NCBI GenBank assembly: GCA_020435885.1
Contig: JAGQYU010000143.1
Coordinates: forward strand, 1 to 25,201
Direction of reading: 5' to 3'
Origin: Flavobacteriaceae bacterium
GTDB lineage: Bacteria; Bacteroidota; Bacteroidia; Flavobacteriales; Flavobacteriaceae
Length of the DNA stretch: 25,201 bases
Positions 1 to 7,873 of the stretch are shown here, piece by piece (the first letter of the stretch is position 1; the number at the start of each line of letters is the position of its first letter). A program made the translations under genes and the position numbers. Below the pieces are notes generated by a model. The model worked only from the letters and a program-made list of their open reading frames with translations, was not told where the DNA came from and ran no database searches.

Positions 1-342
1 GGTACAAGTGGCCTTATAACCATAGAAGATATTATCGAGGAATTGTTTGGCGATATTGAAGACGAACATGATTCCATTGAATTGCTAGAAAACAAAATTA
101 GCAATACTGAATATGAGTTTTCTGCCCGTTTGGAAGTAGATTACATTAACGAAACCTACAATTTAGACCTCCCCGAATCTGACGCTTATGAAACCCTCGG
201 TGGCTTAATTGTTGATTCAACTGAAAACATTCCTCAACTTGGCGAAGTTATTGAAATTGAAAACTATCAATTTACCATCACGGAAGTATCTTCATCAAAG
301 ATATCCAATGTACATTTAAAAGTACTTCCAGACGAAGAATAA
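1..342 (+). CDS. CBS/CorC-HlyC family membrane protein (hemolysin-like), C-terminal fragment
   Basis: The reading frame is open from base 1 and ends at a TAA at 340-342, so only the last 113 residues are present and the start lies outside the window. The first visible residues (GTSGLITIEDIIEELFGDI) match the end of the second CBS domain in CorC/HlyC/UPF0053 proteins. The rest is the small CorC_HlyC (transporter-associated) domain, with the typical 'YETLGGLIVD' and 'P..GE.IE...Y.F.I.EV' pattern. Complete family members have an N-terminal DUF21 membrane domain and are linked to ion (Mg/Co) transport; GldE of gliding bacteria is a relative. The fragment cannot tell a general CorC-like protein from GldE, although the PPIase gene that follows favours the general form. 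Family assignment is confident; substrate is unknown. Confidence 0.85.
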   Translation, partial: GTSGLITIEDIIEELFGDIEDEHDSIELLENKISNTEYEFSARLEVDYINETYNLDLPESDAYETLGGLIVDSTENIPQLGEVIEIENYQFTITEVSSSKISNVHLKVLPDEE

Positions 343-400
343 TCTGCTTTAAGCACCTTAAATTTACTTACTAAATATTTCATAATTAAAAGGTAAATCG

Positions 401-408
401 TATTTTCG
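401..408 (+). promoter_or_regulatory. Candidate -7 box for the PPIase gene
   Basis: TATTTTCG fits the Bacteroidetes -7 pattern TAnnTTTG with one change (C for the third T). It lies 26 bases before the ATG at 435 in the short gap after the CorC-like gene. No good -33 TTG was found at the usual distance, so this is a weak call. Confidence 0.35.
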
Positions 409-434
409 CAAACTGAATTTAAAAGAAGTGAAAT

Positions 435-2576
435 ATGGCAATTTTATCTAAAATTAGAGAACGCTCAATATTTTTAATAATAATCATTGCATTGGCATTA
501 TTTTCTTTTGTGATTGGTGATGCCTTAACCAGTGGAAAAATTGGATCAAATCAAAATTCCGTTGGCGAAATAAACGGAGAAAACATCAGCAGAGAAGAGT
601 TTGCTGAACTAGTAGAGCAATACTCTGCAAATACCGGAAACAGAAGCTCACAACTTCAAAACGTAAATTATGTTTGGGATAATTTAGTAAGAGAAAAAGT
701 GTATGAATCTCAACTAAAAAAATCCGGAATTGTATTAGGAGAAAAAGATGTGTGGGATGAAATCTTAAAGCAGCCCTTTGTACAAAACAACCCTCAATTT
801 AGAAATGAAGCGGGTTTGTTTGACGAAGAAATGTTTAAAGAATATGTAGCATCTCTTAAAGATGGAAAAGACGAAGATGAGCAAAGTAAGTTAATGTGGC
901 TTAGCTGGTTAAATTTTGAAAGAAATATAAAATCTAACTTAGAGATAAGAGCTTACAACAATTTAATAGCAGCCGGTTTGGGAGCTACTTTAAAAGAAGG
1001 CGAACGTTACTATTTTGATAATAACACAAAACTAGACATTGAATATGTATATGTGCCTTACACTTATATTAGTGATAGTTTGGTTACAGTAACTGATGAT
1101 GAAATAAAAGATTACGTTAAAAAGCATCCTGACCAATACAGAAGCGAAGGTTCTGCAGATGTTTCTTTTGTAAAGTTTGATATTGTTGCAACTCCTGAAG
1201 ATGAAGCTGAAATAAAAAACAAACTTGCTGAACTAATTAATGATAGTGAAAAGTACAGTACTGCAGCAAAAACTAATGTTACTATTAAAGGGCTAAGTAC
1301 TACTGATAATGTAGAGGATTTCTTTAGAGAGCATAGTTCAGATACTCCTTTAGATAACAACTATTATTTCAAATCGAAATTAAATAAAGACCTAGCTGAC
1401 AGTTTATTTACCCTAAATATCGGTGAGGTTTATGGCCCTTACAAAGAAGGCGAGTTTTTTAAGATTTCTAAGTTGGTTGATACTAAGCAATTACCTGATT
1501 CTGCAAAAGCAAGACATATTTTGGTGCCATATTTAGGTAGTTTACGTGCTGATCAATCCATTGTAAGAACTAAAGAAGAAGCAAAAAAATTAGCTGACAG
1601 CGTTTTAACTGTTGTAAAATCTGATAAAACTAAATTTGCTGAAATAGCCAAAGACCTTTCATCTGACAGAACAAGTGCTGAAAAAGGTGGTGATTTAGGT
1701 TGGTTTACTTATGATAGAATGGTTCCGGCTTTTAGAGATTTCTCTTTTGAAGGTAAAACCGGAGATATGGACGTGGTAGAAAGCGATTTCGGTTTCCATA
1801 TCATTGAAATTGAAGGACAAAAAAATAATCAGCAAGCTATTAAACTTGCTACATTCTCAAGAAAAATAGAAGCTTCTGAAGCTACTATAAGTACTATTTA
1901 TCAAAAAGCTGAAACTTTTGCTTCTGATCTTACTAACGGCAAAGATATCAATGAGCTTGCAAAAGAAAATAGCGTTACTGTTCAGCCGGTTATAGGTCTA
2001 CAAAAAATGGACGAAAGAGTTTCAACATTAGGTAACCAAAGACAAATTGTAAATTGGGCTTTCAACAAAGACACTAAAGAAAATGATATTAAACGTTTTG
2101 ATGTTGAAAAAGGCTTTGCAGTTGTTAAACTTAATGCTAAACGCAAAAAAGGACTTAGTATAGGCTCTGACAAACCAAGAATCAGAACCATGCTTTTAAA
2201 TGAGAGGAAAGCTGCCACCATCAAAGAAAAAATTCAAGGGGATGATTTGGCAGAAATAGCTAAAACTTTTGATAAAACTGTAGGATCGGCAAATGCCGTT
2301 TCATTAGGTAGTCCTATGATATCTGGAGTTGGAAGAGCTCAAGACCTTGTAACCACCTTACTTGCTTTGGAAGAAGGAAAAGTTTATAAAGGCATTAGTA
2401 CTCAAAATGGTGTGTTTATAGCTAAAATTATTAAGAAAGATGTGCCTCCAACTATTGATAATTATTCTGGTTATACTTCTCAAGTACATAACAGTTTAAA
2501 AATGAAGAGCGGAAGATCTTACCAAGTACTTAAAGAATTGGCTAAAATAGAAGATAACAGAGCTGTTTTCTACTAA
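435..2576 (+). CDS. Membrane-anchored peptidyl-prolyl cis-trans isomerase (PpiD/SurA-like)
   Basis: This is a periplasmic folding factor for exported proteins, anchored in the inner membrane. The 713-residue protein begins with a short basic cytoplasmic end and one hydrophobic segment at about residues 11-30 (SIFLIIIIALALFSFVIGDA). A SurA_N-like chaperone region follows (about 45-200, including 'INGENISREEFAELV'). One parvulin-type PPIC domain is clear at about 355-460, from 'AKARHILVPY' through 'GGDLGWFTYDRMVPAF' to 'DFGFHIIEIEG'. The C-terminal third is a second, poorly conserved parvulin-like or chaperone region. The layout (one TM, SurA_N, PPIC) and length match Bacteroidetes proteins annotated as PpiD-like. 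The neighbouring OmpA gene is consistent with a role in outer-membrane protein assembly, but that is inference. ATG at 435 gives the expected anchored N-terminus. Confidence 0.92.
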   Translation: MAILSKIRERSIFLIIIIALALFSFVIGDALTSGKIGSNQNSVGEINGENISREEFAELVEQYSANTGNRSSQLQNVNYVWDNLVREKVYESQLKKSGIVLGEKDVWDEILKQPFVQNNPQFRNEAGLFDEEMFKEYVASLKDGKDEDEQSKLMWLSWLNFERNIKSNLEIRAYNNLIAAGLGATLKEGERYYFDNNTKLDIEYVYVPYTYISDSLVTVTDDEIKDYVKKHPDQYRSEGSADVSFVKFDIVATPEDEAEIKNKLAELINDSEKYSTAAKTNVTIKGLSTTDNVEDFFREHSSDTPLDNNYYFKSKLNKDLADSLFTLNIGEVYGPYKEGEFFKISKLVDTKQLPDSAKARHILVPYLGSLRADQSIVRTKEEAKKLADSVLTVVKSDKTKFAEIAKDLSSDRTSAEKGGDLGWFTYDRMVPAFRDFSFEGKTGDMDVVESDFGFHIIEIEGQKNNQQAIKLATFSRKIEASEATISTIYQKAETFASDLTNGKDINELAKENSVTVQPVIGLQKMDERVSTLGNQRQIVNWAFNKDTKENDIKRFDVEKGFAVVKLNAKRKKGLSIGSDKPRIRTMLLNERKAATIKEKIQGDDLAEIAKTFDKTVGSANAVSLGSPMISGVGRAQDLVTTLLALEEGKVYKGISTQNGVFIAKIIKKDVPPTIDNYSGYTSQVHNSLKMKSGRSYQVLKELAKIEDNRAVFY

Positions 2577-2629
2577 TAGCTTTAGTCTAAAAAATAAGTA
2601 AGAATAAGGTTAATTAAATAAAGATTTTA

Positions 2630-2637
2630 TATATTTG
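2630..2637 (+). promoter_or_regulatory. Candidate -7 box for the OmpA/TSP3 gene
   Basis: TATATTTG is an exact TAnnTTTG match 70 bases before the ATG at 2708. It implies a leader of roughly 65 bases carrying a small stem-loop (AATGC 2649-2653 with GCATT 2661-2665, then T's). The -33 TTG is not obvious. Confidence 0.5.
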
Positions 2638-2707
2638 CCTTTAGTATTAATGCGATTTATGCATTTTTTCGAATTAAAACAGAAACAATAAATTTAAATC
2701 AATTACA

Positions 2708-4072
2708 ATGAAACATTTAAGAAAAGTTTTCTTCGTTTTGGCTTTAGTAGCTACTTTTAGCGTAAGTGCACAAGACGAAAACAATCCTTGGTCTGTAGAT
2801 TTTGGGGTTAATGCGGTTGACTTTTACCCAACTAATCAAGCCGGAATGGGAAATTGGTTTGATGAATATGTGAATTTTGACGATCACTATAACATTATTC
2901 CTTCAATTTCCAGAATTAGAGTTGGTAGATATTTAGGTGATGGTTTTTCACTTGGTCTTGCCGGTTCTCTTAACAAAATAGAAAAAATAGGTGATGTATC
3001 AGCTTCTGATCTATCTTACATAGGTGCTGATTTAGACATCCGTTATGATTTGAATAACCTATTTGGTGCTTCTAAATGGTTTGACCCTTACCTAGCAATA
3101 GGTGGTGGTTATACTTGGATTGATGATCTAGGTGCTGGTACTGCTAATGGTGGTGCTGGTATTAACTTCTGGTTCAACGATTTTGTAGGTCTTAACTTAC
3201 AATCTATGTATAAGCATTCTTTTGATGATACTCGTCAATTACCTCACTTCCAACACGCTTTAGGTGTTGCTATCAAATTTGGTGGTAAAGATACTGACGG
3301 TGACGGTGTATATGACAAAGATGATGAGTGTGTTGACGTATTCGGTTTAGAAGCTTTTAACGGTTGTCCTGATACTGACGGTGATGGTATTAAAGATGGT
3401 GATGATGCTTGTCCAGAAGTTGCTGGTTTAGCTGCACTAAACGGTTGTCCTGATGCTGACGGTGACGGTGTTGCTGATAAAGATGACCAATGTCCAAATG
3501 ATGCTGGTACTGCTGCTAACAATGGATGTCCTGATGCTGACGGTGACGGTGTATATGACAAAGATGATAATTGTGTTAACGAAGCTGGTCCAGCTGCTAA
3601 TAATGGTTGTCCTTGGCCAGATACTGACGGTGATGGTGTACTAGATAAAGATGATAATTGTGTTAATGAAGTAGGTCCTGCTTCTAACCAAGGTTGTCCA
3701 GAAATGGTAATTACTGAAGAAGCTAAAGCTAAATTAGATGAGTTTGCAAAAGCTATCTACTTCAATAGTGGTAAATCTACTTTCAGAGTAGGTGTTTCTG
3801 AAAAATTAGACCTTATTGCTGATATCATGAAAGAATACAAAGATTCTAATTTTAGTATTGACGGACATACTGATAGCGTTGGTTCAAACACATTAAACCA
3901 AAACTTATCAGAATCTAGAGCAAAAGCTGTATTAGATTACTTAGTATCTAAAGGAATTGCTGCTAACAGATTAACTTCTGCTGGTTACGGTGAAGACAAG
4001 CCTATTGCTTCTAACAATACTAGTTCAGGAAGAGCTAAAAACAGAAGAGTTGAAATTAACCTAGCTAACTAG
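2708..4072 (+). CDS. OmpA family outer membrane protein with five TSP3 calcium-binding repeats
   Basis: This is a structural outer-membrane protein that ties the outer membrane to peptidoglycan. The 454 residues divide into a Sec signal peptide (about 1-21, ending VSAQ), an N-terminal beta-barrel-like domain (about 25-190), five thrombospondin type 3 repeats (195-331), and an OmpA C-terminal peptidoglycan-binding domain (about 340-454). The last shows 'DGHTDSVGS', 'NLSESRAKAVLDYL' and 'GRAKNRRVEI'. Each TSP3 repeat has the Ca-binding D-x-D-G-D-G-x-x-D-x-D-D core and two cysteines, and ends NGCP or NQGCP. Four repeats are 27 residues and one is 29. This domain order is common for abundant Bacteroidetes OmpA porin-like proteins. 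It is preceded by a good -7 box and followed by a strong terminator, so it is probably monocistronic. Confidence 0.95.
   Translation: MKHLRKVFFVLALVATFSVSAQDENNPWSVDFGVNAVDFYPTNQAGMGNWFDEYVNFDDHYNIIPSISRIRVGRYLGDGFSLGLAGSLNKIEKIGDVSASDLSYIGADLDIRYDLNNLFGASKWFDPYLAIGGGYTWIDDLGAGTANGGAGINFWFNDFVGLNLQSMYKHSFDDTRQLPHFQHALGVAIKFGGKDTDGDGVYDKDDECVDVFGLEAFNGCPDTDGDGIKDGDDACPEVAGLAALNGCPDADGDGVADKDDQCPNDAGTAANNGCPDADGDGVYDKDDNCVNEAGPAANNGCPWPDTDGDGVLDKDDNCVNEVGPASNQGCPEMVITEEAKAKLDEFAKAIYFNSGKSTFRVGVSEKLDLIADIMKEYKDSNFSIDGHTDSVGSNTLNQNLSESRAKAVLDYLVSKGIAANRLTSAGYGEDKPIASNNTSSGRAKNRRVEINLAN
3290..3700 (+). repeat. Five in-frame tandem TSP3 repeats (81-bp unit)
   Basis: Five coding repeats start at the Asp codons at 3290, 3371, 3452, 3533 and 3620. 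The unit is 81 bp except for the fourth, which carries two extra codons (Trp-Pro) and is 87 bp. The most similar stretch encodes D-(T/A)-D-G-D-G-V. DNA conservation is strong between copies, so slippage or unequal crossing-over could change copy number. Confidence 0.9.
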
Positions 4073-4094
4073 TATAATTCAACCTTAATAATAT

Positions 4095-4124
4095 AAAAAG
4101 CCGTACAAATTGTACGGCTTTTTT
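4095..4124 (+). terminator. Rho-independent terminator of the OmpA/TSP3 gene
   Basis: A 12-bp perfect stem (AAAAAGCCGTAC at 4095-4106 with GTACGGCTTTTT at 4112-4123) and 5-base loop AAATT end in a T run. It lies 23 bases after the OmpA stop codon. The A-rich left arm would also allow some termination on the minus strand, but no minus gene is nearby. Confidence 0.92.
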
Positions 4125-4138
4125 GTTTGTACTATTTG

Positions 4139-4146
4139 TACATTTG
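4139..4146 (+). promoter_or_regulatory. Candidate -7 box just before the AddB-like nuclease gene
   Basis: TACATTTG matches TAnnTTTG exactly and ends 4 bases before the ATG at 4151. With the usual start 4-8 bases downstream, the transcript would begin at or next to the start codon. The -33 region overlaps the right arm of the preceding terminator and has no well-spaced TTG. Confidence 0.35.
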
Positions 4147-4150
4147 TTAT

Positions 4151-6874
4151 ATGCAAACATTTCTTAATACTGTAGTTCAGGATTTGCAAACCAAAAGTGA
4201 TAGTTTTTCCAACTATACTATCATTTTGCCCAGCAAAAGGGCCGGTGTATTCTTAAAAGACGAGTTTAAGAAATGTTTACATAAAACTGTAATTCTCCCA
4301 AGAATAATCAGTATAGAGGATTTTATTGAAGAATTATCTAATCTAAATTCCATAGACAATACTTCACTAGTATTTGAATTCTATAAAATATATCTGGAAA
4401 TAACTCCAAAAGATCAAGTCGAAACCTTTGACGCCTTCTGTAACTGGGCAACAATAGTGTTGAATGATTTTAATGAAATTGATCGTCATCTAGTAGATGC
4501 TAAAAACTTATTTGATTATTTAAAAGATATTAAACGATTGGAGGTTTTACTGGAAGAAACTGATAAAAAAACATCCTTAATAAAAAAGCAATTTTCTTTC
4601 TTTGAAAAATTACACAGTTATTACACTAATCTAACTGAGCTTCTTTTATCCAAAAAAATAGCCTATCAAGGGTTGCAGTATAGAGAGGCTGTTGAAAATT
4701 TACAATTATTAATTGCCAACACAACCGACCATCATTATGTCTTTGTAGGTTTCAATGCACTTAACAAAGCAGAAGAAAGAATATTTACAGAACTGCTTGA
4801 TAATAACCTTGCCAGTGTTTACTGGGATGTAGACGGCTACTTCTACTCTATTGAAGATAATTCCACATCGTTTATCAGAAAATATATAACGGATTGGAAC
4901 TACTATAAAAATGATCCTTATCAAAACTTCTCATCTGAATTCTCTAAGAATAAGAATATACAATTAATTGGCACTCCAAAAAAGATCTCACAGATAAAAT
5001 ATGCCAGCGAATTATTAGATACTTTTACTGAAAATAATTACAATTCAACAGCCATTGTATTGGCAGATGAGTCGCTTCTAACTGCGACACTTAATTCATT
5101 ACCTGACATGGTTCAAAGTGTAAACATTACCATGGGTTATGAGCTCAAAAATATTCCGCTATATACCGTTTTTCAGCAATTATTTAGGTTACACCTCTAC
5201 AAAAAGAATCAAAAGTTCTATTATAAGAATGTGATTAATTTTCTCCGTTTGCCTCAAGTAAGGTCTTTATTTGAAAATGAAAGGAACTTTGAAAAACTAA
5301 TTACAAATATCACTAAAAACAATTATTCATATATAACTTATAATCAATTAATTAAATTAACGGATGATAAAGGCTTTAGTAAAATTTCCTCACTATTTGA
5401 TAATTGGAATGATAATGCCTCAACGGGATTGGCTGCCTGTTTAGATTTTATAGAGATTTTAAAAGAAAATACGTCTGAAACACTGCCGAAAGAACATCTT
5501 TTTAGATTTTTCAGGGCTTTTAATCAATTAAAAACTCTGAACGATACCTTTAATTATATAAAGGATATTAAAACGTTATACAGCTTCTATCAACAAATTA
5601 TAAGGAATGAAAAGTTATCTTTTAAAGGCGAACCTCTTTCAGGGCTTCAGGTTATGGGAATGCTTGAAACCAGAGTGTTAGATTTTAAAAATCTGATTAT
5701 CACATCAGTAAATGAAGGTATATTGCCTTCCGGGAGAACAGAGAATTCGTTTATTCCTTATGATATAAAAGTCGAAAAAGGCTTACCAACATTTAAAGAA
5801 AAAGATGCTATTTTTTCTTATCATTTTTTTAGATTAATACAAAGAGCTGAAAATATTTATATTCTTTACAATACAGAAAATGACAGTTATGGCTCCGGTG
5901 AGCAAAGTAGATTTATAACCCAACTGGAACTTTACAAAGAAAACGATATTCAAAAAAGCATTGTCAGCTCAGCTGTTAAACCTGTTTTAGAATCCAATAA
6001 GAGTATTACAAAAAGTAACTCCCTGCAAGAAAACCTTAAAGATTTAGCGCTGAAAGGCTTCTCACCAACTACCTTAACATCCTATATTTTAAATCCAATT
6101 GAGTTCTATAAGCAACGTATTTTAAAGATCAAGGAAGTGGAAGAAGTAGAAGAAACTGTTGCTTCCAATACTTTGGGGAACATCATTCATAAAACACTAC
6201 ACCACCTTTATTTACCTCATAAAGAAAAGGTTTTGACTGAAGACAGTATCAAAGAATTGATGCAAAAAGCTCCTAAAGAAGTAGATAAGTGGTTTTCAGA
6301 GGAATACACTAACGGAAATATAGAAACTGGAAAAAATATCTTAATATATAACGTAGCACAGCAATTTGTAAAGAATTTCTTACAAAGTGAATTAGATGCT
6401 GTTAAAGAAGGAAAAATTATAAAAATAATAGCGTTGGAGCATGATATGGAAACTACTATTCATGTTGATTCATTAGATTTCCCTATAAAACTGACCGGAC
6501 AAGCAGATAGAATTGACGAAGCCAATGGTGTGCTTAGAATTATAGATTATAAAACAGGGAAAGTTGAACAAAATCAACTTAACATAAAAGACTGGGCGCT
6601 ATTAACTACCGATTACGAAAAATACAGTAAAAGTTTCCAAGTACTATTTTATGCATTTTTATATACAAAAATCAATGCTATCAATTTGAATGAAAGTAAG
6701 TTAGAAAGTGGCATCATATCCTTCAAAAATCTCAAGTCAGGGTTTTTAAAAGTAAACAAAGCCTTTGTTGAAGAAAATGATCTTGCACTTTTTACCGAGC
6801 AATTAAAAGCACTTATTAAAGAAATTTTTGATATGAACATCCCTATAATTGATAATAAAGTAAGTTACAATTAA
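4151..6874 (+). CDS. PD-(D/E)XK nuclease family protein, AddB-like
   Basis: A 907-residue protein with the layout of the AddB subunit of AddAB-type recombination enzymes: an inactivated helicase-like body followed by a C-terminal RecB-family nuclease. The N-terminus has 'YTIILPSKRAGVFLKDEF' (Bacteroidetes AddB-like start) without a Walker A motif. The nuclease domain at about 670-805 shows an upstream His (TLGNIIHKTLHHLY), then 'GQADRID' (Asp786) and 'IDYKTGK' (Asp799, Lys801), the expected metal and catalytic residues. I do not see the four-cysteine iron-sulfur pattern of Bacillus AddB. The start is set at ATG 4151; the frame also opens at a TTG at 4127, but those eight codons overlap the terminator and promoter region. 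The helicase partner AddA is not in the window. The stop overlaps the next ATG (TAATG), so the two genes are translationally coupled. Role: double-strand break processing, inferred from family. Confidence 0.85.
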   Translation: MQTFLNTVVQDLQTKSDSFSNYTIILPSKRAGVFLKDEFKKCLHKTVILPRIISIEDFIEELSNLNSIDNTSLVFEFYKIYLEITPKDQVETFDAFCNWATIVLNDFNEIDRHLVDAKNLFDYLKDIKRLEVLLEETDKKTSLIKKQFSFFEKLHSYYTNLTELLLSKKIAYQGLQYREAVENLQLLIANTTDHHYVFVGFNALNKAEERIFTELLDNNLASVYWDVDGYFYSIEDNSTSFIRKYITDWNYYKNDPYQNFSSEFSKNKNIQLIGTPKKISQIKYASELLDTFTENNYNSTAIVLADESLLTATLNSLPDMVQSVNITMGYELKNIPLYTVFQQLFRLHLYKKNQKFYYKNVINFLRLPQVRSLFENERNFEKLITNITKNNYSYITYNQLIKLTDDKGFSKISSLFDNWNDNASTGLAACLDFIEILKENTSETLPKEHLFRFFRAFNQLKTLNDTFNYIKDIKTLYSFYQQIIRNEKLSFKGEPLSGLQVMGMLETRVLDFKNLIITSVNEGILPSGRTENSFIPYDIKVEKGLPTFKEKDAIFSYHFFRLIQRAENIYILYNTENDSYGSGEQSRFITQLELYKENDIQKSIVSSAVKPVLESNKSITKSNSLQENLKDLALKGFSPTTLTSYILNPIEFYKQRILKIKEVEEVEETVASNTLGNIIHKTLHHLYLPHKEKVLTEDSIKELMQKAPKEVDKWFSEEYTNGNIETGKNILIYNVAQQFVKNFLQSELDAVKEGKIIKIIALEHDMETTIHVDSLDFPIKLTGQADRIDEANGVLRIIDYKTGKVEQNQLNIKDWALLTTDYEKYSKSFQVLFYAFLYTKINAINLNESKLESGIISFKNLKSGFLKVNKAFVEENDLALFTEQLKALIKEIFDMNIPIIDNKVSYN

Positions 6875-7716
6875 TGAAAATCTTAAAGAACCAAATTGTA
6901 AAAGGAAAACACAAACCTATTTATGTTGATCTATTCTATAAAGAAAATAATATTCAAAAGCCTATAGTACTGTTTGTGCATGGTTACAAGGGCTTCAAAG
7001 ATTGGGGGTGTTGGGATTTGGCGGCCAAAACCTTTGCAGAAAACAATGTGTTTTTTATCAAAATGAACTTTTCCCACAATGGAACTACTGCTGAAAACCC
7101 TACAGAATTTGCTGATTTGGAAGCCTTTGGGCATAATAATTTTTCTAAAGAAATAGATGACCTACAAACAGTCATTGATTGGGTTCATGAAGAAAAAAGT
7201 ATTCAACAAAATTGCAATTTAGACCACATTGCACTTATTGGACACTCCAGAGGCGGAGGCACTGTTACCCTAATGGCCAATGAAGATAAAAGGATTACCA
7301 AACTTATAACCTGGGCTGGTGTTTCGGACTTTGGAGCTAGATTTCCTTCCGGAGAAATACTGGAAGAATGGAAAAAAAGAGGTGTTGCCTACATTACCAA
7401 TACCAGAACCAACCAACAAATGCCTCATTATATTCAATTTTATGAAAACTATGTTCAACATAAAGAACGTTTTTCAATAAAAAAGGCTTCACAAAATATA
7501 CAAATACCTACTTTAATCCTTCACGGAACTCATGATGAAACCGTTTTATTGGCCGAAGCCGAAAATCTCCATGCATGGAATAAAAACAGTAAATTAATTG
7601 TTATCGAAAATGCAAATCACACTTTTGGAGGTACTCATCCATGGGAAAAAGATCATCTTCCTGAGCATCTTAACGAAGTTGTAAAAAATTCAATCGTTTT
7701 CGTAATTAATTTATAA
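6874..7716 (+). CDS. Alpha/beta hydrolase (serine hydrolase)
   Basis: A 280-residue cytosolic alpha/beta-hydrolase fold protein. The oxyanion-side motif 'LFVHGYKGFKDW' is at about 33-44. The nucleophile elbow is 'GHSRGG' with Ser125, the acid is probably Asp221 in 'LHGTHDETV', and the base is His249 in 'ENANHTFGG'. The whole catalytic triad is present, so the enzyme should be active. It resembles dienelactone hydrolase or acyl-esterase-like members, but the substrate cannot be read from the sequence. Its ATG overlaps the stop of the AddB-like gene by one base, which indicates one operon; a functional link to DNA repair is not implied. No signal peptide is visible. Confidence 0.85.
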   Translation: MKILKNQIVKGKHKPIYVDLFYKENNIQKPIVLFVHGYKGFKDWGCWDLAAKTFAENNVFFIKMNFSHNGTTAENPTEFADLEAFGHNNFSKEIDDLQTVIDWVHEEKSIQQNCNLDHIALIGHSRGGGTVTLMANEDKRITKLITWAGVSDFGARFPSGEILEEWKKRGVAYITNTRTNQQMPHYIQFYENYVQHKERFSIKKASQNIQIPTLILHGTHDETVLLAEAENLHAWNKNSKLIVIENANHTFGGTHPWEKDHLPEHLNEVVKNSIVFVINL

Positions 7717-7771
7717 TCAATTTATTAAAATTAATATGACATCCATCATCTAAGCAAAAATTTAGTTGGTG

Positions 7772-7779
7772 TAACTTTG
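7772..7779 (+). promoter_or_regulatory. Candidate -7 box for pckA
   Basis: TAACTTTG is an exact TAnnTTTG match 94 bases upstream of the pckA ATG, giving an AT-rich leader of roughly 90 bases. No -33 TTG at normal spacing is clear. Confidence 0.4.
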
Positions 7780-7873
7780 TTTACATAAAATTAAAATGAT
7801 TTATCAAACTCAACTATTTAAAATTTTTACATTTAAAAACATCTAAATAAAAACTGAACAAAACTTAAAAAAT

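Noticed and set aside
1112..2224. Minus-strand frames opposite the PPIase gene (1112-1360 and 1982-2224)
   Set aside because: Antisense shadows of a well-supported coding sequence, with no motif or spacing that suggests genes.
3244..3561. Minus-strand open frame of about 105 codons, and a plus-strand frame at 3453-3644, over the TSP3 repeats
   Set aside because: Both are by-products of the repeated Asp/Gly codons in the OmpA gene; they are low complexity and have no own promoter or family resemblance.
3290..3700. Regular 81-bp tandem repeats considered as a CRISPR array
   Set aside because: The repeats are coding, contiguous with no unique spacers, and encode a known calcium-binding motif.
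4127..4150. Upstream TTG extension of the AddB-like gene
   Set aside because: It runs through the terminator T tract and promoter region, while the ATG at 4151 gives the normal protein start.
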